Position numbers and translations under genes: made by a program. 64,000 nucleotides of DNA from Mesorhizobium hawassense (GTDB lineage Bacteria; Pseudomonadota; Alphaproteobacteria; Rhizobiales; Rhizobiaceae). Each line of letters begins with the position of its first letter. Position 1 is the first letter of the stretch. Of this stretch, positions 26,173-36,118 are shown piece by piece. Under the pieces are notes generated by a model. The model was not told the DNA's origin. It saw only the letters and a list, made by a program, of their open reading frames with translations, and did not search any database. The stretch is taken from NCBI RefSeq assembly GCF_003289945.1, contig NZ_QMBP01000002.1, forward strand, positions 124,001 to 188,000, given 5' to 3'.

Positions 26173-28830
26173 TTGCCAATTGCAGTACACCAGCGCTTCC
26201 GCACCTTGATGACCTGGACCAGTCTTCCGGCAGTGATTGCCCTTGTCGTGCTGCTCATCGCCGGATTCTTTGCCGACCATCAAAACGGCATCGTTGCCGA
26301 GCAGGCAATGCGCGTTGACGTTGCGAAGGAGGTGAACCTCATCCGCGCCAATCTCGAGGGCAACGTGAATGGAGACCTTCAGCTGGCGCGCGGCCTGGTC
26401 GCGACGATCGTTACCGAACCGAATATGAGCCAAGCCCGCTTTGCCAAGCTGGCGGAGAGCATCTTTCGCGAGAAGACACAGGTCAGAAACATTGCCGCTG
26501 CCCCCGGCCTGGTCATTTCGTTGATGTATCCGATGGAAGGCAATGAAAAGGCCGTTGGTCTCGACTTTCGTAAGGATGAAAAGCAGCGTGAAGCGGTACT
26601 TCGGGCACGCGATACCAAACAACTGGTGTTGGCCGGACCGGTAGAACTCAAACAAGGAGGTCAGGCATTCATCGGGCGATTTCCTGTCTTCCTTGACCGT
26701 GACCGCCCTACCGAGACGTTCTGGGGCATAGTGGCTGCGGTAATCGACATTCAAAAGCTTTACGAGGATAGCGGTCTTTTAGACACGAAACTGCCCATCG
26801 AGATCGCGCTGACGGGCAAAGACTCTCTCGGCCAAAGCGGCGCGCGATTTTACGGTCCCGCGCACGTGATCGAAAGCAACCCTGTCACGGCCGAGGTGCG
26901 GCTGCCGACAGGATCGTGGCAGATTGCCGCTATCCCCAAGGATGGTTGGAATGTCCCGCCCCGCAACGCCTGGATTTTGCGACTGGCAATGCTCATCGGC
27001 GGCGCTCTGGTCGTGGTTCCTATAATCATTGCAGGGCGGCTTCTCGAGCAACGACGTAAGCACCATGCCGATCTGCGCCGCAGCGAACGACGGCTTGCAC
27101 AGCTTTCGGAGAGGCTGGAGCTTGCGCTTGACGCCTCGCAAATTGGCGTCTGGGAGCAGGATCTCGACTCGGACATCATATACTGGGACGACCGCCTGAA
27201 CGAAATCTATGGAAAGCCGGCAGATGGCGAATTGAGGACCTTCGAAGAGTGGTCAAGATCGATCCATGCTGACGATCTTGAGCAGGCTAAGCGGGATTTC
27301 GCGCAGGGGATTGCGACTGGCACATACTCTTCGGAATATCGTGTAACACTTCCCAGCGGAGCTATTCGACATCTTCGCTCGCGCGCCAAGAGTTACAGGG
27401 ATGGTACCGACCACAAAATGGTCGGAGCCGAATGGGACGTGACGGCGGATGTAGCCTTGACGCGGGAATTGGAACAGGCAAAGAACCTCGCCGAAACGAG
27501 GAACGCTGAGCTAGAGGCAGCGACGGCGCGCAATGAGTATACGGCGCTTCACGATTCGCTGACCGGCCTTCCAAATCGCCGTCACCTGGACTTGATGCTC
27601 GATAGCTACGCCACGGGTTCAACGGCTCGTAGCGGTGCCGCGCTTCTGCATCTAGATCTCGATCGTTTCAAACAGATCAACGACACACTCGGCCACGCCG
27701 TCGGCGACGCCGTGCTGATCCATACCGCGAAGGTGCTGATTTCGACTGTCCGGTCGGCAGATTTCGTTGCCCGAGTTGGAGGCGACGAGTTTGTCGTAGT
27801 CTGCAGCTGCGATATTTCAACTGACCAACTCAGCCAGTTGGCCGACCGCATCCTACAGAGATTGCGACAGCCGGTTCCCTATAAGGATCACCAATGTCGT
27901 ATCGGGGTCAGCATCGGCATCGCGGTCGATGCGGACGGTCCCATCGACGGCCAACGCATGATGGTCAACGCGGACATAGCCCTCTACCGGGCCAAGAGCC
28001 GCGGACGCAATCGATATGAGTTCTTCACCCAAGATCTCCAGTATGAGATCGTTCGGACCAAACGGGTCGCCGATGAGATCCTGACAGGGTTGGAACGCAA
28101 GGAATTTGTTCCGCATTACCAGCTGCAGTTCGACGCAAAGACATTAGAGGTTGCCGGCGTTGAGGCGCTGGCGCGCTGGAACCATCCGACCCATGGTCTT
28201 CAAACGCCAGCCGGGTTCCTGAAGATTGCGGAAGAGTTGAATGTCGTTTCGACTATTGACCGCCTGATACTCGAACAAACGCTCCACGACTTTGATCAGT
28301 GGCAGAGGGCCGGGCTGCTGGTTCCGCGCGCTTCGGTGAACGTCTCTGCGAGACGGCTGCAGGACGAGGAGCTTATCAACAGCCTAACGTCGCTTTCAAT
28401 AAAACCGGGAACCGTTTCGTTCGAGCTTCTGGAGTCCATTTTCCTCGACGACAATGATGAGCTTATGGTCTGGAACGTCAACCAGATCAAGGAACTCGGA
28501 ATCGACATCGAAATTGACGATTTCGGCACCGGCCACGCCTCGATTGTCAGCTTGATGAAACTCCGGCCGCGACGGCTGAAAATTGCACGCCAGCTAATCG
28601 GTCCAGTCGCCGAATTAGCCCAACAACGAGAGGTCGTACAGTCGATCGTGCAGATTGGCAGGTCCTTGGGGGTGGAAGTCATCGCCGAAGGTGTCGAAAC
28701 GATGCAGCAAGCCAGGATCCTCAGGGAATTGGGCTGCGACATCCTGCAAGGCTATGCGATGAGCCGGCCGATGATCGCACAAGACATCATGGAGTTCTTA
28801 AGCAGCCGCAGAAGACGCACAGCATCCTGA
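26173..28830 (+). CDS. CHASE-PAS-GGDEF-EAL cyclic-di-GMP signalling protein
   Basis: The 885-residue inner-membrane protein has a first helix (about residues 18-33), a periplasmic CHASE domain, a second helix (about 268-288), a PAS_3 domain (about 310-430), a GGDEF domain and an EAL domain. Both catalytic signatures are intact: VGGDEFVV (about residues 535-542) with an RxxD inhibitory site (RSAD) five residues before it, and VEALARWNHP (EAL at about 664), DDFGTGHAS and EGVE. It may therefore both make and break cyclic-di-GMP. The start is taken as TTG 26173; ATG 26209 is possible, and neither has a strong ribosome binding site. Confidence 0.92.
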   Translation: MPIAVHQRFRTLMTWTSLPAVIALVVLLIAGFFADHQNGIVAEQAMRVDVAKEVNLIRANLEGNVNGDLQLARGLVATIVTEPNMSQARFAKLAESIFREKTQVRNIAAAPGLVISLMYPMEGNEKAVGLDFRKDEKQREAVLRARDTKQLVLAGPVELKQGGQAFIGRFPVFLDRDRPTETFWGIVAAVIDIQKLYEDSGLLDTKLPIEIALTGKDSLGQSGARFYGPAHVIESNPVTAEVRLPTGSWQIAAIPKDGWNVPPRNAWILRLAMLIGGALVVVPIIIAGRLLEQRRKHHADLRRSERRLAQLSERLELALDASQIGVWEQDLDSDIIYWDDRLNEIYGKPADGELRTFEEWSRSIHADDLEQAKRDFAQGIATGTYSSEYRVTLPSGAIRHLRSRAKSYRDGTDHKMVGAEWDVTADVALTRELEQAKNLAETRNAELEAATARNEYTALHDSLTGLPNRRHLDLMLDSYATGSTARSGAALLHLDLDRFKQINDTLGHAVGDAVLIHTAKVLISTVRSADFVARVGGDEFVVVCSCDISTDQLSQLADRILQRLRQPVPYKDHQCRIGVSIGIAVDADGPIDGQRMMVNADIALYRAKSRGRNRYEFFTQDLQYEIVRTKRVADEILTGLERKEFVPHYQLQFDAKTLEVAGVEALARWNHPTHGLQTPAGFLKIAEELNVVSTIDRLILEQTLHDFDQWQRAGLLVPRASVNVSARRLQDEELINSLTSLSIKPGTVSFELLESIFLDDNDELMVWNVNQIKELGIDIEIDDFGTGHASIVSLMKLRPRRLKIARQLIGPVAELAQQREVVQSIVQIGRSLGVEVIAEGVETMQQARILRELGCDILQGYAMSRPMIAQDIMEFLSSRRRRTAS

Positions 28831-29506
28831 GATCGGCGCACGCGGAGGACAAGCACGTCGCCGGAAAGGGCAACGGCAGCCGGTGTCGCATCCATCGATC
28901 AGATAGATACACGGAGCCGGTATGGTGTGTATCATTTTAATACAATCCTCAATTTGTAGACTCCTGCGGCGCATTGGCGGCTAGTGGCTCCGTCAGATCA
29001 GGGGAGGATGAGGCCGGAATCGGGAGGAAAGCTGGACTTTGTGATCGCCGCCATGCAGCGCCGATCGGCGCTCCGTATGAACCGCAAAGAGATCGCGGGC
29101 GAAAAGAACTCTTCGTAGACGAGAGATTCGCGAACCGCCAGGTTGGGTCGCAAATCCATGCGAAAGTCTGGCTAGACGGGGAACGACGTCGCGCGGCTAG
29201 TCACGGACAAGGCGTCCAGCCCTTCTCCGGAGCCGCCACATGGTTCGTGAAATGCAGGCTGCAGTCGTCTCGGCTTGCGCCGTGGCAAAGGCCATCGAAA
29301 CTTGCACTATCGCTGCAATGGTGCCGGCCACCAATGGTGCTCGCCATACAGATGAGAAGTCGCTACAATTCCGAGCGTCGATCTTGTTGAACGAACGTTG
29401 TTTCCGCGCTTTGGCGCTTTGACGATTTTTCCTCTCAATTTCGAAAACTGGCTCGTTTGGCAGTCGGCCAGACTTGCATGAACGCGTTAATATGAAAGGA
29501 AGTCGT
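28831..29506. other. 0.7-kb gap, includes the cold-shock gene leader
   Basis: No gene is firmly supported. A 36-codon frame at 29008-29118 has GGGGAGG before its ATG but no recognised family. The last 100 bases before 29507 are AT-richer and likely form the promoter and structured 5' leader expected of a cold-shock gene. Confidence 0.35.
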
Positions 29507-29716
29507 ATGACTACGGGAACAGTAAAGTTCTTCAACGCCGCCAAAGGTTTTGGCTTCATCGAACAGGGCAATGGACAGCCGGACGTGTTCGTCCATATTT
29601 CTGCTGTGGAGCGGGCTGGCATGCGAAGCTTGGTTGAGGGTCAAAAGGTAAGCTTTGACATCGTAAAGGATGAACGCAAGGGCAAGAGTTCCGCAGAAAA
29701 CCTGCAAGCCGCATAG
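29507..29716 (+). CDS. Cold-shock protein, CspA family
   Basis: The 69-residue protein is a single OB-fold cold-shock domain with RNP1 (KGFGFIEQ) and RNP2 (VFVHISAV). It starts [14 protein letters not shown] and binds single-stranded RNA and DNA, acting as an RNA chaperone. AAAGGAAG lies seven bases before the ATG. A terminator-like hairpin at 29781-29806 separates it from the next small gene. Confidence 0.95.
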   Translation: MTTGTVKFFNAAKGFGFIEQGNGQPDVFVHISAVERAGMRSLVEGQKVSFDIVKDERKGKSSAENLQAA

Positions 29717-29780
29717 TCGCAGCGCCTTGGGGTCGCCTGACCACGGATTTACGACTCTTGGCCACAGACGCGCGTTTGAG

Positions 29781-29806
29781 AAGGTCGGGCTTTGCTCGGC
29801 CTTTTT
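29781..29806 (+). terminator. Rho-independent terminator after the cold-shock gene
   Basis: AAGGTCGGGC pairs with GCTCGGCCTT (with G-U wobbles) around a TTT loop and is followed by TTTTT. It lies 64 bases after the csp stop and just before the next start, so it may attenuate read-through. Confidence 0.55.
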
Positions 29807-29823
29807 GATTGAGGAGAACTCTG

Positions 29824-30045
29824 ATGAAATCACTTCCGGATATGGGCCTGTTCAAGCCGGTTCCATCCCGAACAGAGGCCAAGACTGATATGACCAGTCG
29901 TGTCGCTCGGCAAATCGTCGGCCTTGAAGAGGCGGCAAGGTCAGCCAAGACGGAACGTTTGCGCGCCGCCAGGCTGGCACAAGAATCCAAAGCCCCTGCG
30001 GTTCCAACGAAGCCCGTGCGAAAGCCCAAAAGCCCCGCGCGGTAG
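29824..30045 (+). CDS. Small basic hypothetical protein downstream of csp
   Basis: The 73-residue protein begins MKSLPDMGLFKPVPSRTEAK, with a helical middle (ARQIVGLEEAARSAKTERLR) and a Lys/Pro/Ala-rich tail (PTKPVRKPKSPAR). AGGAGA lies six bases before the ATG, supporting translation. The basic, low-complexity tail suggests nucleic-acid binding, but no family is recognised. Position after csp suggests read-through co-expression. Confidence 0.65.
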   Translation: MKSLPDMGLFKPVPSRTEAKTDMTSRVARQIVGLEEAARSAKTERLRAARLAQESKAPAVPTKPVRKPKSPAR

Positions 30046-30145
30046 GCCGCTGCAACGAGCGTGGGCTCGTTTTGATGCCTCCAAGCCATCTTCCTATGCT
30101 GTCGCGAGTAAGGGGATGCTATGAAGGCTTCTCGGCGCGGAAAAC

Positions 30146-30742
30146 CTACTCTTTGTTTCCCCACCCCTTGAGCAGTTGGGCGAGCATGCCCTTTTCAATG
30201 GCATGCTTTCCCTCCGAATTGAAAATTTTAATGGCTCGCTTCGGAATCCCGAACGTCGTCGCCATAGCTGATTTCAGATCACCCACTGTCGCGGAGGCAT
30301 CCTGGAGTAGTGCGGCTCCATCCGTTGGAATTGGCTGAAAATCGCCTCCTGCAGCTTTGATGGCGTCGTAAACCTCTTGATGTGTATTTCCAACCGGTAG
30401 CGAAATTCGACCGCCGATAGTAAGGCGGGAATGTATCCCATCCTTGACCTCAGATTGGCTTACCGGGTATGGGCCGGCGGCCGCTTTGGCGTTGATCCAA
30501 ATTGGAACTCCGCTCCGCGAGTGCATCTGCACCAACGTCGTAAGTTCTGTTTTTACAGCTTTGACCACATCTGCCAGTGACTCCATCGCGTAATAGTCGT
30601 GATCGGCATCCAATCGAGTCGTGCCGGGTAAATCTGGCGCAGATAAAGGGTTTTTGTCGGAATAAACTGCCTCTCGCACCCGCAGAACGGATTTACCTTC
30701 AATCGAAAAAGTCTGGCCGTCCCTTCTGGTAAAGGTAAGCAT
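30146..30742 (-). CDS. Hypothetical protein of unknown function
   Basis: The 198-residue protein from ATG 30742 (GGGGGA just upstream) starts MLTFTRRDGQTFSIEGKSVL. It has no signal peptide or membrane segment; the extra N-terminal residues encoded back to 30847 are unlikely. The middle contains VVKAVKTELTTLVQMHSRSG and the C-terminus VGDLKSAMATTFGIPKRAIK, both probably helical. I recognise no family. It lies alone between the csp pair and the accessory region. Confidence 0.6.
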   Translation of the reverse strand: MLTFTRRDGQTFSIEGKSVLRVREAVYSDKNPLSAPDLPGTTRLDADHDYYAMESLADVVKAVKTELTTLVQMHSRSGVPIWINAKAAAGPYPVSQSEVKDGIHSRLTIGGRISLPVGNTHQEVYDAIKAAGGDFQPIPTDGAALLQDASATVGDLKSAMATTFGIPKRAIKIFNSEGKHAIEKGMLAQLLKGWGNKE

Positions 30743-31185
30743 AGCATTCCCCCGCGTTGAAAAGGCATTATGCGCAATTGTAGACAAACAGAGAAAAAAG
30801 CGTCTAGCAATAGCGCTCATACCTGCGCGTGAAATAAAGAAGTTCAATCACGCGGATGTGATCGCCCCCTGGCACTTCATTTGAAGTTAACATCATTTGC
30901 TTCGGAGGCGTGCAGGGCAATTGGACGGGATGAAAGCAATCCCTGAGGCTCTAACCTCGCCCTTCCACCCCAGCCTCATTCCAACTCCGGCTCTCAGGCG
31001 TCTTGCATCCTTGGATGCGTCCACTCCTCCAGGCTCAAATTCTGGTGGTTGCTGAGCCGCAAAATATACTTCGAGCTGGATGCGGAATGGGATGGCATCG
31101 TTAACACTTAGCCCGTGTTGGTCGATTTCCACCACAGCTAACAACGTGTAAGATGCCCGCCATTTCGATTGGGCGGAGGGTCGGC
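30743..31185. other. Gap between divergent genes
   Basis: No gene is supported in these 443 bases. It contains the promoters for the hypothetical gene (minus) and the truncated lipase gene (plus), neither of which can be pinned down by eye. Confidence 0.35.
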
Positions 31186-31674
31186 ATGAAACACGGGTCT
31201 TTTGCAACGGCAATAGTATTCATTGCGCAACTACTCCTGAGCTGCACATATGCGCTGGCGCAATCAAACGAGCCACCCTTGGTAGGAACCGGGGCGGTCG
31301 CTAAATTCATTCTTGCGCTGAGAGAATCAAAAGATATTACGCTTTCGACACTCGGAAAGGTCGCTATCGCAGCCTCGCCGCAGTTTATATTCGTTCCTGG
31401 GATTCTAGGCTCCAAAATTTCAATTAAGCGCCAAGGGCAGCAGACCTTTACCGACGTGTGGGGTGGGAGCAACGACATCTTTTCGGCCGGAGACCTGAGC
31501 ACCCAACCTGGTGATATTGTTGAAACAAAACGCGTAGTGCCAACTGCTTTGCGCCAGAACCGCATATCAAGCTGCCGATCTGGACCGGTTGCAGAGCGCC
31601 CTGAGCCTGAGCCTCGCGGCTTGCGTTCAGGGGAATGCCTTATTGATCAAATTAGCGAGTCGTTGTGCGGCTAG
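31186..31674 (+). pseudogene. Truncated exported LCAT-like lipase/acyltransferase
   Basis: From ATG 31186 (GGAGGG eight bases upstream) the frame gives a clear signal peptide (residues 1-26, ending ALAQ). Then comes ASPQFIFVPGILGSKISIKR with TDVWGG, the first strand and oxyanion-type loop of lecithin:cholesterol acyltransferase-like alpha/beta hydrolases. The catalytic Ser, Asp and His parts are missing. After about residue 120 the sequence (RSGPVAERPEPEPRG) looks like out-of-frame filler, and it ends convergent with and overlapping the S1/P1 nuclease gene. The complete family is about 400 residues. Confidence 0.5.
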
Positions 31675-32568
31675 AGCAGCCTGAGCGCGGGCGATGTCGC
31701 GCGCAGCAGTTTCATAAGCGCGCGTGAGCTCGGCTGTTCCCGTCGCTGACAACACAGGTTCGGAGTAGGCAAATTTCTGAGCAAGCTCAGCACTTTCCTT
31801 CAACCAAATCTCCGGATTATCCTCGTTGGCCTTGGTGGTATCGACCGGCACACTCTCCAGCCCGCTGTCCTTCAGGTCCAACATGGCGCCCTTGGTGGTG
31901 GTATAGCCGCCAAACATCCCGTCCCAGTAGGCGTGCAGCTTCAATGTGTCGCCTTTCGCCGGCTTGGCCAGAACCAAGTTACCGCCTTGGTCGCCGCCTG
32001 GATGAGCCTCAGAAAATCTAGCCGTGGCGTGAAGCGGCTGGTGGGCGTCGCCGATCAAATGCAGCAGCCAGACCAGGTCGTAAGAGCGAAGTTCGTCAGT
32101 AGCGCCTGAGTCCGCCGGAAGCATCGCAGTCAGTGCAATTATCTGGGTCACCGCGTTGACGGGGTCGGCCGGCCTCACCTCTGTGTTGTCGGTCGTGAAA
32201 CCGACATCCGTGAAATGCCAGTATTTGTGCATGCGCATGTCGCTGTAGCCGATGTTGTCTCCGGCGCCCGGGACAGTGCCAGAATTGCCGTCGTCATGAT
32301 ATTGTGGCTCCATCTTGATATCATCCGCCCAGACAGAGGCCCTCATGACTGCAGCCTTGCCAATGTCGGCGTCGGGGGTACCCAGAATCCAGTCCTTGTA
32401 GTCAGGGTTCAACCTGAGCAGCGCATCGACGCGGGCGCGGGCAGGATCTTTGAGTTTGTTATAAGCCATGAGCGCGATCTGCATGTGGCCCTCGTCCCAC
32501 CATGCCGATGCCGTTGTTGACCAAGCGCAAAGTGATGCAATCGCGATGGCCGAGACCACAGTACGCAT
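31627..32568 (-). CDS. Exported S1/P1-type nuclease
   Basis: The 313-residue protein has a Sec signal peptide cut before WWDEGH, so the mature protein starts with the tryptophan whose amino group binds zinc in this family. Other zinc ligands are visible in MHKYWHFTD and in LLHLIGDAHQPLHATARF. S1/P1 nucleases cut single-stranded DNA and RNA in the periplasm or outside the cell. AT-richness and lack of partner genes suggest acquisition. Its 3' end overlaps the truncated lipase gene. Confidence 0.93.
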   Translation of the reverse strand: MRTVVSAIAIASLCAWSTTASAWWDEGHMQIALMAYNKLKDPARARVDALLRLNPDYKDWILGTPDADIGKAAVMRASVWADDIKMEPQYHDDGNSGTVPGAGDNIGYSDMRMHKYWHFTDVGFTTDNTEVRPADPVNAVTQIIALTAMLPADSGATDELRSYDLVWLLHLIGDAHQPLHATARFSEAHPGGDQGGNLVLAKPAKGDTLKLHAYWDGMFGGYTTTKGAMLDLKDSGLESVPVDTTKANEDNPEIWLKESAELAQKFAYSEPVLSATGTAELTRAYETAARDIARAQAALAAQRLANLINKAFP

Positions 32569-32739
32569 TGAATTTCCTCCTTTTTTGGTCTGTTTGCTCT
32601 CCCATGAAGTCCATCATTTGTTGACCCACGATTAGGTGATCACGGGGGCCGACGATAACAGGCGAGTTCGAAATCCCGCATGTGAACTCGCCTTCTGCAG
32701 GGGCCTGCGCGGAGAAGGACATATCAAACCGACTGCGCT

Positions 32740-35700
32740 CTAGTGTCCAAACTGGCTCTCTGGATGATAGTCCAACCACCGATTCATACCCATTTTTGCG
32801 TATAGTACATGAGCCTGGTCGAGAAGCCGGGAGGCGGCAGACGTGTTGCCTTTCATTCGCTCCAAACCGCTCCGGATGCGGAGCAGGTGGGCGAGATCAG
32901 GCTGCATATCTAACTCAGTTGCCAGTTCATAGGCGTCCTCGATCGTTGGGGATAAGCCCGTCATGCTGTGCAGTTGTGCCAAAATCCCCTGGTTTCGTAG
33001 CGACCAGACCATCACGCTTCGAAAGCCGCCGGCTTCAGCGGTCTCCAAAGATCTGCGGGCAAACGTTTTGGCACGGCTAAGGTCGCCTGAAAGGGTGTAG
33101 GCGCTAGTTAGAGAGGTCTCTAAATACGCTTGGAGGATGCCCGTTTCATTAGCAGGCAGTTCTCGGTAGATCCGCTCCGAAACTTGGATGGAGAGATCGA
33201 TCTTGCCTACAATCTGGTATATGAAGCCCAGGTGGCATACCAGAAGCCCAGTCTCAAGAGATCGGCTATGATGTCGCCCATTCCGCAGGACTCTAATTAG
33301 ATTATGAATAGCATTGTTTAGTTCACCTTGATGGGTCAGCACGTATTGGCGGTAGAACTCAGAGAACATTCCGATAGCTGTGTTGCTTGACTGCTTTGCA
33401 ATGCCAGCGGCAGTGTTCGCCAAGCTGCGAGCCTCCTGAAAGTTTCCGAGTTGTGCATTGCCCATCGCATAGTAGCCCAGCAAATGGACCACGCGCTCCA
33501 GATTCGGCGGCATCTGATCGCGCTCGATCGTAGCAATGGCGGCCTCAACCTCCGCTTTGACCGAGGCGAAAAGCCCCGCAAAATCACCGGAGAAGAAATA
33601 TCCCATAAAGCCGTAGGGGCTCTCGGCAAATTGACTTGGGTTCCTACCAATCTCTCCTGTAACAGCGGATGCGAAATCGAAGATAAGCCTGTGGTCACGG
33701 CCTGCGTCGAGTCCGTGAACAGCCCTCAACTTCGCTATCGACTGGAAACGCGCCTGATGTAGCAGGCTATTTAACATCGTTAGTCTTACCCTTCTGTCGG
33801 ATTGCAATCCCTCTTGTCCCATTGCCGACTCGAAAAAACGTCCTAGAAGTTCAAACTTTTCTGATTGCTCCAGGGTATCGATAAATGGGTATATCCAAGG
33901 TTCGTATTTCTTAGTTCCGCAATTGTTAACGATATAGGTCCCAATGTTTATCTTTTCAGGTTGCAACAGCGTCGCTATCTCAACTGGTAAAATCGATTCT
34001 TGAATCTCGTCAAAATCAATAGTTGAGATCACAACATCCGAGGTCGTAACGTGAAACAATTCAATTTTGTCGCGTCTAGCCCTGTCGCCTCTGATCAAAT
34101 TGACCGCGGCCATCTCATTGAGGACAGCCTCATCCAGTCGCCCAAAAAGGTCTTCGTATCGTTTTCTCGCGATCGCCCCACCTAGTATTGCTACCCGCAC
34201 CGCGACTAAGCGAGCTGCCTTGGAGCTTTGGAAAAACAGGCGAAATACCGTCGCTTCATAGCCTGGATATCTGCCGGCGCGGATCAGATCCCTAGCGTCC
34301 GGTCGATCGAGCGATTTCGGCCCTCCCGGACGTGTGTCGGTATCTAATAGCTGATTAATCAGCAACGGTATCCCGCGAGTAAGCTCGTTCATCGTCTGGA
34401 CATAGGTCTCACTCACAACCTCACCCGAGAATCTCTGTTCAATCAACGCACGGATTTCGCCAAGCTCAAGTGGCTCTAGCGAAATATGATCGTCGAAAAA
34501 ATCCTGCGCGAGCTCCAGTTCTTTCCTGCTGCTAATGACGAGCAGGACAGCGGCGTCTTTAACCGTCGAGAACCACTCAAACAGTGCCGGTACATGAAAG
34601 GCATTAAAGCTGTCAAAGTCGTCTAGTAAAATAACCGTCTTTCGATACTCCGATACCTGAAATAGCAACATATCCGATTGATAATCACCGGACGGTATTC
34701 GTATGTTGCGTCGTTCGATCTTCAATCCACCTTTTGGAATGGCCATAGTTACAGAATAGTCCCCGCTAACCTTCATCGGAGAGCCCAAGAGGGCTGACAT
34801 TGGATTTCTAACATTTTCGTTTTGCTCGATAAGATCGTGACATAGTCGGCGAACGAGTTCGTCTGGCCCCGAGGTTGCCAGGACAGTTCTGTCATACTTC
34901 ACCGAGATGCAATCCTGACTTGCCAATTGAGCGACAAAGTTGTCGATTAGATGCGTTTTCCCAATCCCGGCCGAACCTGTCACCAACACAGCCTTTCCGT
35001 TGAGAAGGCTGGCGCGATCGGCCATGCTCGCCAGACGCTTCGCGGCTGCAGCGCGCAATGGCACGTTGATGCCATAGGCCGCCGATAGCGCGCCCTTCCT
35101 CTGGCTAGCCGCTCGGATCTGGTCGAACAGCGCCCTGATGTTTGCTGGACATTCGATGCCTAAGTCCTGCGCCAGCCGACGCTCATAGCGCTTAAGCATC
35201 TCGGTTGCCGACGCGGTTCGATCTTGCTGGATGCGTGACGCAATTATTGTCTTAATGGCGGCCTCGTTATAAGGATCCAAGGAGAGAAGATTGTTACATA
35301 TCAACTCTATCGCGTCAGGACGATCCAGTGGCAGTGAGACGACCAGTTTGGCGATCCGGTCAGACAGTCTGTTCTTTATTTCTAGTCTTGTGTAGTACAA
35401 CCACTCATCGAACATTGGATCGAGACCGTCGAGATCATTGTACATCTCGCTTGAAAAGTTTACGCTATTTAACTCCTCCTCGCCAGGAGACGATGGAGTT
35501 AGAAGCCTATCCAAGTCGGTTCTAACGTAGCGCTTGTTTATCAAAACATCTGTTTCGCGAGATTCCAGTACGTCAAAGCCGTCGACATTTAAGCTCTTCC
35601 GAAGTACCGAGAGAGCGGATCGAAAGCTTGTTGACGCTTGCTCCTGCGGGGAGCGACTCCATAGTAGAGACCACATTTTTGGCCGAGTTTCCCGTTGGTC

Positions 35701-35835
35701 CTTGCTGGCCAGCAGGATTGCCAATATGGCCTTGGACTTGCGGTTCTTGAGGGTAATTTCGAGGGCATTTTTGCCCAGGAGCCGAAAGGAACCGAAAAGG
35801 TTTACCTGAAAGCGGGGTACGTAGTGCTCTTCCAT
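32740..35835 (-). CDS. BTAD / P-loop NTPase / TPR regulator (SARP-STAND type)
   Basis: The 1031-residue protein starts with a winged-helix of the SARP/OmpR kind (VNLFGSFRLLGKNALEITLK and STSFRSALSVLRKSL), then a bacterial transcriptional activation (BTAD) domain with tetratricopeptide-like helices (to about residue 245). A P-loop ATPase follows with Walker A GSAGIGKTHL (about 285) and Walker B TVILLDDFDSF (about 398). The C-terminal half is TPR-like helical repeats (AMGNAQLGNFQEARSLANTA). It probably integrates a signal by ATP-driven oligomerisation and activates transcription. GC content is visibly lower than in the flanks. The targets are unknown; adjacent exported proteins are candidates. 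Confidence 0.85.
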   Translation of the reverse strand: MEEHYVPRFQVNLFGSFRLLGKNALEITLKNRKSKAILAILLASKDQRETRPKMWSLLWSRSPQEQASTSFRSALSVLRKSLNVDGFDVLESRETDVLINKRYVRTDLDRLLTPSSPGEEELNSVNFSSEMYNDLDGLDPMFDEWLYYTRLEIKNRLSDRIAKLVVSLPLDRPDAIELICNNLLSLDPYNEAAIKTIIASRIQQDRTASATEMLKRYERRLAQDLGIECPANIRALFDQIRAASQRKGALSAAYGINVPLRAAAAKRLASMADRASLLNGKAVLVTGSAGIGKTHLIDNFVAQLASQDCISVKYDRTVLATSGPDELVRRLCHDLIEQNENVRNPMSALLGSPMKVSGDYSVTMAIPKGGLKIERRNIRIPSGDYQSDMLLFQVSEYRKTVILLDDFDSFNAFHVPALFEWFSTVKDAAVLLVISSRKELELAQDFFDDHISLEPLELGEIRALIEQRFSGEVVSETYVQTMNELTRGIPLLINQLLDTDTRPGGPKSLDRPDARDLIRAGRYPGYEATVFRLFFQSSKAARLVAVRVAILGGAIARKRYEDLFGRLDEAVLNEMAAVNLIRGDRARRDKIELFHVTTSDVVISTIDFDEIQESILPVEIATLLQPEKINIGTYIVNNCGTKKYEPWIYPFIDTLEQSEKFELLGRFFESAMGQEGLQSDRRVRLTMLNSLLHQARFQSIAKLRAVHGLDAGRDHRLIFDFASAVTGEIGRNPSQFAESPYGFMGYFFSGDFAGLFASVKAEVEAAIATIERDQMPPNLERVVHLLGYYAMGNAQLGNFQEARSLANTAAGIAKQSSNTAIGMFSEFYRQYVLTHQGELNNAIHNLIRVLRNGRHHSRSLETGLLVCHLGFIYQIVGKIDLSIQVSERIYRELPANETGILQAYLETSLTSAYTLSGDLSRAKTFARRSLETAEAGGFRSVMVWSLRNQGILAQLHSMTGLSPTIEDAYELATELDMQPDLAHLLRIRSGLERMKGNTSAASRLLDQAHVLYAKMGMNRWLDYHPESQFGH

Positions 35836-36079
35836 GTAGGTGCCCCTCAGCAGTCATCCTCTGGCGTGACAAAAGTTGGGAATTCGCATCCTGCCTCAGT
35901 TGCCGTGAGCCCGCTGTTCAATGAGTAAGAGGTGACGCCACCGATTTTTCGGGCACGTGACCGAGCCACCCGAAGTAGCGCGCTATATTAGCACAATCGA
36001 AAAGTCGCGGCAGGCTCATTCGTATGTTGGCTTTTTGCCAACAGTGCAGAAGCTGACGGTTACTCCAACACACTGAAGC

Positions 36080-36107
36080 AGGGGCGGTGGCGATAACCAC
36101 CGCCCCT
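36080..36107 (-). terminator. Strong hairpin after the small exported protein gene
   Basis: AGGGGCGGTGG and CCACCGCCCCT form a perfect 11-bp stem with a 6-base loop, 12 bases past the minus-strand stop at 36119. No T-run follows, but the stem is strong enough to block read-through toward the BTAD gene. Confidence 0.6.
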
Positions 36108-36118
36108 ATATCTGAACC

